NCBI GenBank assembly: GCA_011046405.1
Contig: DSAR01000006.1
Coordinates: forward strand, 1-5,132
Direction of reading: 5' to 3'
Length of the DNA: 5,132 nucleotides
Source of the DNA: Chloroflexota bacterium
GTDB lineage: Bacteria > Chloroflexota > Anaerolineae > B4-G1
Numbering within the stretch: the stretch's first letter is position 1; every line of letters starts with the position of its first letter. Of this stretch, positions 1 through 4,823 are shown piece by piece. Under the pieces are notes generated by a model. The model searched no databases. It was not told where the DNA came from and was given only the letters and a program-made list of their open reading frames with translations. Made by a program: the position numbers and the translations under genes.

Positions 1-228
1 CCCCTCTATTGGGACGACGATCGAATGGATACCGGGCAAGTTCGTGGCTGCCTCGAAGTACAACTTGCCAGTCGCGCGATCAATCAAAAGCACAGAGCAC
101 GCTTCGGTCTCGGTGAGCTCCTGGGCCGCTGTTACAATCATATGCAGCAAGGGACGCAGACTCAGGACCGAATTCAAGGATCGACTGATCTCGATCAGGC
201 GCTCCAACTGCTTCACCCGTTTTTCCAT
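1..228 (-). CDS. GAF-domain sensor/signalling protein, N-terminal part (runs off window)
   Basis: Only the first 76 codons are in the window; the frame is open to base 1. The translation begins MEKRVKQLERLIEISRSLNS, a charged amphipathic helix typical of the short signalling helix before a GAF domain. From about residue 25 it has the GAF fold pattern: a helix (LLHMIVTAAQELTETEA), a beta strand with CSVLLID at about 46-52, the turn RATGKLYFEAAT, and IVVPIEG at the edge. GAF domains bind small ligands or act as sensory and dimerisation modules in the cytoplasm. What follows (histidine kinase, GGDEF, another GAF or nothing) cannot be seen. The ATG at 228 is chosen because GAGGAG lies about 10 bases upstream and homology starts at once. 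It is 24 bases downstream of the sirtuin stop, so it is probably the last visible gene of the same operon. It could be a sensor partner of the receiver-ATPase two genes upstream; that is inference. Confidence 0.82.
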   Translation of the reverse strand, partial: MEKRVKQLERLIEISRSLNSVLSLRPLLHMIVTAAQELTETEACSVLLIDRATGKLYFEAATNLPGIHSIVVPIEG

Positions 229-238
229 CTATGCTATT

Positions 239-252
239 CTCCTCATCTCCCT
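239..252 (-). promoter_or_regulatory. Ribosome binding site of the GAF gene
   Basis: On the minus strand the 24-base gap between the sirtuin stop and the GAF start is purine-rich and contains AGGGAG (252-247) and AGGAG (243-239). The second ends 10 bases before the ATG at 228. This supports the chosen start and translation from a shared transcript. Confidence 0.6.
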
Positions 253-1050
253 TTAAGCGTGCGCAATCAGGCGCGTGATACGGGGCAAAATATCCGCGAC
301 GTTCCCGTGAATAACCACGTCAGCCAGATCGTCGAGATAGGTCTCCGACAGATTGACCACGATCAAAGCGCCGGCCTGCTCGTGAACCAGCAGCGGCAAT
401 TGTGAGGCCGGGGCGACTTGCAAAGAGGAACCCACCACGAGCATTAGATCTGCGCGCCGCACGTGAGCCATCGCCCGGGATACCTCTTGCGCCGGCAACT
501 GCTCTCCAAAGAGCACGACGTTCGGCTTCAACAACCCGCCACACACCTCACAAATAGGAACCTTCGTATCCTGCAAGAACACCTTCAACAACTTTTCCGC
601 AGACACCGCCCGATAACAACGCAAACACGTCGCCTCACGCATGTGCCCGTGCAGTTCCATCACCTCGCGCGACCCGGCCTTCTGGTGAAGGTCGTCGATA
701 TTCTGTGTGATGAGCGCCTTGAGGCAACCGTGGGCCTCCATCTCTGCCAGGGCCAGATGGGCCGGATTTGGTTTTGCCTTCATCAGTTGCTGGATCATCG
801 GCCGGATCCAGGCATAAAAACGCTCAGGGTGACGTTGAAAACTGCGAAGCGAAGCGACCTCCATCGGGTCGAAGCGCTCCCACATCCCGCTGCCCGGGGA
901 ACGAAAATCGGGGATACCCGAAGGCGTACTGCTGCCAGCGCCCGTCAGCGCTACGGCGTAGCGCGCCGCCTGCAAAAGCGAGGCCGCCCGCGCAACGTCG
1001 TCCGTGTACTCGTCAACGTCATTCATCGCCACACTCATCGCCACACTCAT
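253..1050 (-). CDS. SIR2-family NAD-dependent protein deacylase (sirtuin)
   Basis: A 265-residue cytoplasmic sirtuin that would remove acyl groups from protein lysines, consuming NAD and yielding nicotinamide and O-acyl-ADP-ribose. All hallmarks are present. The NAD-binding loop is GAGSSTPSGIPDFR at 37-50. TQNID is at 115-119 and the catalytic His134 lies in LHGH. Four zinc cysteines (142, 145, 167, 170) form CX2C-X21-CX2C. PNVVLFGE (176-183), VVGSSL (205-210) and VVNLSET (231-237) complete the Rossmann fold. The length is slightly above the usual ~245 of bacterial members. The pattern most resembles the Thermotoga-type (class U) deacetylases and lacks the Tyr/Arg pair of SIRT5-like desuccinylases. 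The common GAGIS loop reads GAGSS here. The start is uncertain: ATGs at 1050, 1038 and 1026 are all in frame, within a 12-base tandem repeat, and none has a clear Shine-Dalgarno sequence. The gene starts 9 bases after the receiver-ATPase stop, so translational coupling is likely. The substrate cannot be read from the sequence; acetyl-CoA synthetase is a common one for bacterial sirtuins. Confidence 0.93.
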   Translation of the reverse strand: MSVAMSVAMNDVDEYTDDVARAASLLQAARYAVALTGAGSSTPSGIPDFRSPGSGMWERFDPMEVASLRSFQRHPERFYAWIRPMIQQLMKAKPNPAHLALAEMEAHGCLKALITQNIDDLHQKAGSREVMELHGHMREATCLRCYRAVSAEKLLKVFLQDTKVPICEVCGGLLKPNVVLFGEQLPAQEVSRAMAHVRRADLMLVVGSSLQVAPASQLPLLVHEQAGALIVVNLSETYLDDLADVVIHGNVADILPRITRLIAHA

Positions 1051-1052
1051 CG
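1024..1052. repeat. 12-base tandem repeat at the sirtuin start
   Basis: The unit CATCGCCACACT (plus strand) occurs twice in direct succession (1024-1035, 1036-1047), followed by a partial third copy, CATCG (1048-1052). On the coding strand this gives two exact copies of ATG-AGT-GTG-GCG, encoding Met-Ser-Val-Ala twice, before the third Met. The period is a multiple of three, so copy-number change would add or remove start codons without shifting the frame. Confidence 0.8.
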
Positions 1053-1059
1053 CGCATCG

Positions 1060-2208
1060 TCAAACGCTATCGAGGATATGCTGGGCGACCACGCGAATTT
1101 GTTGACATGCCAGGGCTGTGGGTTGGGCAAGCACCATCGGGATCCCCTTCTCCAGCTCCTGGAACGCCATTTCTGCCGCTGGCGTGACGACGCCGGCAAG
1201 GTCGTGGCCTGCCATGTCCTCAATCGTGTCGCGATCTAACGTAGAGGCTGATGGCGATTTGTTGATCATCACCATACTGATTCGATGACGGGGCATATTG
1301 AAAGACGAAACCATCTCCTCCAACATCATACGCCCCATTTCAATGGCGTAACGTTGTGGCTCAATCGCCAGAACGACCAGATCACACTTCGGCAATATCC
1401 GTCGATTCAATCCATCAATCCCGATCCCTATATCCAGCACGACGTAATCGGCCATAGAACCCATCAGGTGCAGTAGCGCATCGGCGTAAGCCACCGTCAT
1501 TGCTGTAGCCATCCCTAACGGCGCCAATTGGCCGCTCAGAACCAACAAGCCGCTATGATGTTCCTCCAGGTGAGCTTCAACCAGCGCAAGATCAAAATGT
1601 TCCAACGATTCTTCCAACAACTGGGCCATCTCGCCATGCCGGCGCAGGCCCAGCCGTTGAGATGAGGCCGCCAGTCCTGGCTTCATATCAGCCAACAAAA
1701 CCTTTTGCTCCCCCATCATCTTGGATAGCAGAACGGAAATATTCACGGCCAATGTACTGACCCCGGTCCCGCCCTTGGCGCCGACAAAAGCGATGACGCT
1801 GGCTCGACGCTCGCTTTGCCCCTCGACCTGCTTCCGAGCAGAGCGCAATAACACAGCCTCGATCCGCGAGGCCAGCTCCTCCGGATGAACCGGTTTCGTC
1901 AAATAGTCGTCGGCCCCGGCCTGAAAGCCGGTCACTTTATCGTCGACCATCGCCTTGGACGTGAACATGATGATGGGCAGATTAGCCGTATCCGGGTCTG
2001 CGCGCAGACGACGGCAAACCTCGTATCCATCCATATCCGGCATCATCACGTCTAAAATGACCAAGTCTGGATGCTCTGAGTACGCTTTCTCCAACGCCTG
2101 GGACCCTGATCTGGCAGCGACAATTTCGTAACCGCGACGCTGCAACATCAAACCGATCAATTTGACGCTCTCTATCTCATCATCAACGACCAGAATTTTT
2201 TTAGCCAT
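1060..2208 (-). CDS. Response-regulator receiver fused to CpaE/TadZ (MinD-like) ATPase
   Basis: A 382-residue two-domain protein. Residues 1-125 form a complete CheY-type receiver. The acidic pair is D9-D10, the phosphoacceptor is D53 (ILDVMMPDMDG), the switch Thr/Ser lies in MFTSK (81-85), and K105 is in DDYLTKP. After a charged linker (about 123-136), residues 137-382 form a ParA/MinD-superfamily ATPase closest to CpaE/TadZ. The P-loop is AKGGTGVST (144-152), the second conserved Asp is D174 in VLLADMKPG, and the Walker B-like strand is YVVLDIGIG with D259. The P-loop keeps the signature Lys145, but the usual GK(S/T) lysine is Val, as is known for atypical CpaE/TadZ members. Such proteins localise Tad/Flp pilus machinery in the cytoplasm, yet no pilus genes are in view. 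The ATG at 2208 is chosen because GGAGGAAGG precedes it and the receiver homology starts at MAKKILVVDD; a longer frame to 2298 would overlap the helicase and lacks support. It ends 9 bases before the sirtuin. Confidence 0.9.
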   Translation of the reverse strand: MAKKILVVDDEIESVKLIGLMLQRRGYEIVAARSGSQALEKAYSEHPDLVILDVMMPDMDGYEVCRRLRADPDTANLPIIMFTSKAMVDDKVTGFQAGADDYLTKPVHPEELASRIEAVLLRSARKQVEGQSERRASVIAFVGAKGGTGVSTLAVNISVLLSKMMGEQKVLLADMKPGLAASSQRLGLRRHGEMAQLLEESLEHFDLALVEAHLEEHHSGLLVLSGQLAPLGMATAMTVAYADALLHLMGSMADYVVLDIGIGIDGLNRRILPKCDLVVLAIEPQRYAIEMGRMMLEEMVSSFNMPRHRISMVMINKSPSASTLDRDTIEDMAGHDLAGVVTPAAEMAFQELEKGIPMVLAQPTALACQQIRVVAQHILDSV

Positions 2209-2210
2209 TG

Positions 2211-2219
2211 CCTTCCTCC
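2211..2219 (-). promoter_or_regulatory. Strong ribosome binding site deciding the receiver-ATPase start
   Basis: On the minus strand GGAGGAAGG occupies 2219-2211, with the GGAGG core ending 6 bases before the ATG at 2208. It is the strongest Shine-Dalgarno match on this strand and rules in favour of MAKKILVVDD as the N terminus. Confidence 0.8.
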
Positions 2220-2226
2220 ACCTGTT

Positions 2227-2255
2227 AATGTAGCACACAAAGCGCAACTTGGCAA
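2227..2255 (-). promoter_or_regulatory. Putative sigma70-type promoter for the receiver-ATPase/sirtuin/GAF operon
   Basis: On the minus strand TTGCCA (2255-2250, five of six consensus bases) and TACATT (2232-2227, four of six) are separated by exactly 17 bases. Transcription would start near 2220, leaving a leader of only about 12 bases with the ribosome binding site at its 5' end. The helicase gene may also read through, since no terminator is seen between them. This is a motif match only. Confidence 0.4.
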
Positions 2256-2263
2256 GACTTGCC
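2251..2263. promoter_or_regulatory. 13-base perfect palindrome overlapping the -35 element (candidate operator)
   Basis: GGCAAG-A-CTTGCC is a perfect inverted repeat with 6-base arms and a single central base, 7 bases past the helicase stop. It covers most of the proposed -35 hexamer. The spacer is too short for a good transcript hairpin and no T-run follows, so it suits a dimeric DNA-binding protein better than a terminator. The binding protein is unknown. Confidence 0.35.
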
Positions 2264-2269
2264 CACGAC

Positions 2270-4297
2270 TCAAGCGGACTCGGACACTTCCTGAGCAAAA
2301 AATCGTCTCACGTCGGCGATTCGACGGGTGCGACGGGCCGGGGGCAAGCTGGCGATCACTTGCTGTCCGTAGCGCTTGGTGTTGACGCGGGAATCGAGGA
2401 TAGCGATGACGCCCCGATCACTCTCCGTCCGAATCAAACGCCCGACACCCTGCTTGAGGGCCAGAATCGCCTCGGGCAGTGTCATCTCCATAAACGGGTT
2501 CCCGCCCTCGTCTCGAAGCAACTGCTGACGGTACTGGATCACCGGATCGTGGTGGGGTGCAAAGGGCAGCTTGTCGATAATGACGAGGGAGAGTGCTGCG
2601 CCGGGAACGTCCACCCCTTCCCAAAAACTCCGGGTGGCAAAGAGCACCGCACCATCGTCGTCGTGTTGGAACAACTCAAGCAGTTCAGCGCGCGAGATTC
2701 CGCTCCCCTGGCAGTAGGCATTGTACTCAAGATGTGGACTGATGAGGTCGTACAACTCGTTCATGCGGCGCGTGCTGGTGCACAACACAAAAGCCCGTCC
2801 GCGGCTGGCCTGAAGCAAACGCCATATTTCTCGCCCCAGTTCGAGCACGTACGCCTCCTCACCCTCGCCATAGCGGGGTTCGAGGCCATTTGGGGTATAG
2901 AGCAATGCCTGCCGAGCATAATCGAAAGGACTCTCGATCACCCGCTTGATGGCCTGTTCGCGTGGCGCGCCGGTCAACTGACAGAAATAGGCGAAATGCC
3001 TCGCGGTGGTCAGTGTCGCGCCGGTGCAGATGACGCGCTTGACCGGCTCGAATAACGTTTGCCGCAAAAAATCGGCGACCTGTAACGGCTCACAGCATAA
3101 CGTAATCCCCGCCGGCCCCGGTTCGCGTTCCTCACAATAACGAACGTAATGGTCCGGCGTCGACTCGGCCAACGCCCGCACCTGATCGGTCAACTGGGCC
3201 GCCCAGTCTATGACGGCCTGATGACGAACCAGATCCCCACCCTCCTCCTCGTCCCCATCTATTGCGGGTGAGTATGCATTCAACAACGCTTTGTGAATCT
3301 TGTTGATCCGGTCAGAAAGCGCCAGCCCCTCCTGCAGCTCTCCCTGGACGGCCCAGCGACGGGCATACGTCGACGGTTTATCAGACAATATCTCGAAGAG
3401 TTGCCGATTGAGCCGCACCGTTTCCCCTCGCAGGCCATCCGGCACATGTCTTATCACGATCTGATCGTTGACAAACTGGGGGATCGTCTCATAACCGACG
3501 ACGAGGCGCAATGCGTTGACCACGTAACCTTCCAGCGCGTGGGCCTCGTCCACCACGAGCACCGGTCGCGGTGACAGGAAAGGCAGTACCAGGTTGAAGG
3601 CCAACAAAGCGTGATTGACGACGACCAGGTCTGCTTCCTCGGCCGCTACTTTGGCCAACTCGTAATAACAGCGTCCAAAGTGAGGACAATCCCTTCCCAC
3701 ACACTCGTGCTGTCCAGCCGTGACCATGTCCCGCAAACGGCGTGGCAGCCGCAAGTCCTCCACGTCACCCGAGGGAATGTCGCGCAAGCTCCGCACCAGA
3801 TCGTCAAGATCGTCCTCCAAACCGGGCAACCCGATCTGCTGGTGAGCATCGCGCAATTTGAAACGACAGACGTAATTGGAACGCCCCTTGAGCAGCGCGG
3901 CCGAAAAAGAGCGGGAAACGAAACGGCGCAACGTGGGGATGTCCTTTTCCCATAACTGGGTCTGTAACGTCTTGTTTGCCGTCGACACGAAAGCCCGCGC
4001 ACCTGAGGCGATCACTGGCATCAGGTAAGCGAAAGATTTGCCGCATCCCGTCCCGGCCTCCAACAAGGCCGGTCGCTCTTCTATCAATGCCTGGCGGACC
4101 AGATTGGCCATATCGACCTGTCCAGCCCGATACCGATACCGGCGACCGAGGGCCTGAGCGATCAGCCCACCTTCTTCAAAAGCCGAGATCACATCGGGCA
4201 CATCAATAGCCTGCGCCTCTGGTGTGAGTGCCTCGACCAGGTCCCTTTCCGATACGTAAGCCATCGACGAGTGCACATTATCCTTTTCATTTGCCAT
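2270..4297 (-). CDS. dinG: ATP-dependent DNA helicase, DinG/XPD-like with Fe-S cluster
   Basis: A 675-residue superfamily 2 helicase. Known relatives unwind DNA 5' to 3' and resolve R-loops, D-loops and forks during repair. A Q-motif-like glutamine (Q60 in YRAGQ) precedes Walker A, EAGTGCGKS (80-88, K87). Four cysteines (C144, C199, C204, C210; spacing X54, X4, X5) match the [4Fe-4S] site inserted in helicase domain 1. DEAH is at 250-253 and motif III-like TGATLT at 425-430. Motif V is SFWEGVDVPG (557-566) and motif VI is QGVGRLIRT (616-624) with arginines 620 and 623. There is no N-terminal exonuclease domain, unlike Firmicute DinG. YoaA is the nearest alternative name. I chose the ATG at 4297 over the in-frame TTG at 4303 because GAAGGG sits 8 bases before it. 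A long divergent region lies upstream; the next gene starts 61 bases after its stop. No canonical LexA box is visible, so SOS control is unproven. Confidence 0.93.
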   Translation of the reverse strand: MANEKDNVHSSMAYVSERDLVEALTPEAQAIDVPDVISAFEEGGLIAQALGRRYRYRAGQVDMANLVRQALIEERPALLEAGTGCGKSFAYLMPVIASGARAFVSTANKTLQTQLWEKDIPTLRRFVSRSFSAALLKGRSNYVCRFKLRDAHQQIGLPGLEDDLDDLVRSLRDIPSGDVEDLRLPRRLRDMVTAGQHECVGRDCPHFGRCYYELAKVAAEEADLVVVNHALLAFNLVLPFLSPRPVLVVDEAHALEGYVVNALRLVVGYETIPQFVNDQIVIRHVPDGLRGETVRLNRQLFEILSDKPSTYARRWAVQGELQEGLALSDRINKIHKALLNAYSPAIDGDEEEGGDLVRHQAVIDWAAQLTDQVRALAESTPDHYVRYCEEREPGPAGITLCCEPLQVADFLRQTLFEPVKRVICTGATLTTARHFAYFCQLTGAPREQAIKRVIESPFDYARQALLYTPNGLEPRYGEGEEAYVLELGREIWRLLQASRGRAFVLCTSTRRMNELYDLISPHLEYNAYCQGSGISRAELLELFQHDDDGAVLFATRSFWEGVDVPGAALSLVIIDKLPFAPHHDPVIQYRQQLLRDEGGNPFMEMTLPEAILALKQGVGRLIRTESDRGVIAILDSRVNTKRYGQQVIASLPPARRTRRIADVRRFFAQEVSESA

Positions 4298-4305
4298 TTG
4301 CAACG

Positions 4306-4311
4306 CCCTTC
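4306..4311 (-). promoter_or_regulatory. Ribosome binding site deciding the helicase start
   Basis: On the minus strand GAAGGG (4311-4306) is 8 bases from the ATG at 4297 but only 2 from the in-frame TTG at 4303. The spacing favours the ATG and a protein two residues shorter than the longest frame. Confidence 0.6.
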
Positions 4312-4329
4312 ACTAACCGAGTTGAAGCC

Positions 4330-4338
4330 AGTATACCA
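4330..4338 (-). promoter_or_regulatory. Extended -10 promoter of the helicase gene
   Basis: On the minus strand the sequence reads TGG-TATACT: a TATAAT-like hexamer with five of six matches (4335-4330), preceded by the TGn extension (4338-4336). The -35 position, 17 bases further up, reads TTAGCG and is weak, which suits an extended -10 promoter. The predicted start near 4323 gives a leader of about 26 bases to the ATG at 4297. Confidence 0.5.
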
Positions 4339-4368
4339 CAATTAAGAAAAGCCGCTAAATCACTTTAT

Positions 4369-4405
4369 CCCATTACAGGCCAGTTGTTCTCGCTGGGGTG
4401 ATGGG
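4369..4405. promoter_or_regulatory. Imperfect dyad between the divergent promoters (candidate operator)
   Basis: CCCAT (4369-4373) and CCAG (4380-4383) on the left are mirrored by CTGG (4393-4396) and ATGGG (4401-4405) on the right, centred near 4387-4388. The inner spacings differ by two bases (6 versus 4), so the symmetry is imperfect. It spans the -35 and spacer of the Rieske promoter. It may be an operator or chance; evidence is weak. Confidence 0.2.
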
Positions 4406-4412
4406 GTATAAT
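4384..4412 (+). promoter_or_regulatory. Sigma70-type promoter of the Rieske/photolyase unit
   Basis: A perfect TATAAT (4407-4412) lies 17 bases downstream of TTGTTC (4384-4389), which matches only the TTG of the -35 consensus. Transcription would start near 4419, so the ribosome binding site would lie at the very 5' end of the transcript with a leader of about 15 bases. Together with the helicase promoter it makes the 4298-4433 gap a divergent promoter region. Confidence 0.55.
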
Positions 4413-4419
4413 TATTGTG

Positions 4420-4427
4420 AAAGGAGG
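4420..4427 (+). promoter_or_regulatory. Strong ribosome binding site deciding the Rieske start
   Basis: AAAGGAGG ends 6 bases before the ATG at 4434. It excludes the in-frame ATG at 4398, which would place the start upstream of the TATAAT box. Confidence 0.85.
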
Positions 4428-4433
4428 ACCCAC

Positions 4434-4823
4434 ATGACATGGACCAAAGCCCTGCCCCAAGAAAAGCTCCCGGAAGGCGGCCGCGAGGTCGTCGAGATCG
4501 GCGGGCGAGCCATTCTGTTCATTCACCACGAGGGGAAAATCTACGCCGTGGAGAACGCCTGCCCCCACATGCGCCTGCCGCTCAAAGGGGGAAAGATCGA
4601 GGCGAACGTACAGGCACACGCTGAGACACAACCCCATATCACCTGCCCCTGGCACCACAGCGCCTTCGACCTGGAGACCGGCGACGTAAAGGCCTGGAGC
4701 GTCTGGCCCCCGGCCATCGGCCCGCTGCTGGGCGCCATCACCCGGAAAAAGGCGCTGCCCGTCTTCCCGAGCAAGATAGAGGCAGGCTACGTCTGGGTCG
4801 ATCTAGAGCAGCAGGATGCATGA
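4434..4823 (+). CDS. Stand-alone Rieske [2Fe-2S] domain protein
   Basis: A 129-residue soluble protein consisting of one Rieske domain, which binds a [2Fe-2S] cluster through two cysteines and two histidines and carries single electrons. The ligands are visible: C43-P-H45 in NACPHMRLPLKGG and C71-P-W-H74 in CPWHHSAFDLETGD. The gap between H45 and C71 is 25 residues, longer than the usual 15-17 of Rieske ferredoxins. The extra piece lies in the stretch EANVQAHAETQPH (56-68). The C-terminal part has the WPPAIGPLLG (91-100) and LPVFPSKIEAGYVWVDL (108-124) pattern that I recall from a family of small Rieske proteins in cyanobacteria and Chloroflexota. No signal peptide or membrane segment is present, so it is likely cytoplasmic and not part of a cytochrome bc complex. 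It could be a free ferredoxin or an oxygenase component, but no oxygenase gene is next to it. The C terminus is complete and overlaps the photolyase frame by 8 bases. G+C is higher than in the minus-strand genes. Confidence 0.92.
   Translation: MTWTKALPQEKLPEGGREVVEIGGRAILFIHHEGKIYAVENACPHMRLPLKGGKIEANVQAHAETQPHITCPWHHSAFDLETGDVKAWSVWPPAIGPLLGAITRKKALPVFPSKIEAGYVWVDLEQQDA

Noticed and set aside
463..1239. Long plus-strand open frame (258 codons) opposite the sirtuin and the end of the receiver-ATPase
   Set aside because: It lies antisense to two clearly recognised genes, shows no family motif, is rich in His/Arg/Gln as expected of a shadow frame, and has no ribosome binding site.
2240..2270. 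Rho-independent terminator after the helicase
   Set aside because: The only inverted repeat has a one-base centre and is followed by AAGTTGCGC, with no T-run, so it does not fit an intrinsic terminator.
2209..2298. 30-codon N-terminal extension of the receiver-ATPase
   Set aside because: It would overlap the helicase stop, has no receiver homology and bypasses the strong GGAGG site before the ATG at 2208.
2249..3055. Plus-strand open frame (268 codons) opposite the helicase C-terminal half
   Set aside because: It is antisense to motifs V and VI of the helicase, with no recognisable domain and no promoter or Shine-Dalgarno sequence.
4398..4433. 12-codon N-terminal extension of the Rieske protein
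   Set aside because: It would start upstream of the TATAAT box and bypass the AAAGGAGG site placed correctly for the ATG at 4434.
4298..4433. SOS (LexA) box controlling the helicase
   Set aside because: I looked for the CTGT-N8-ACAG and GAAC-N4-GTTC patterns in the divergent spacer and found neither. A lineage-specific LexA motif cannot be excluded.
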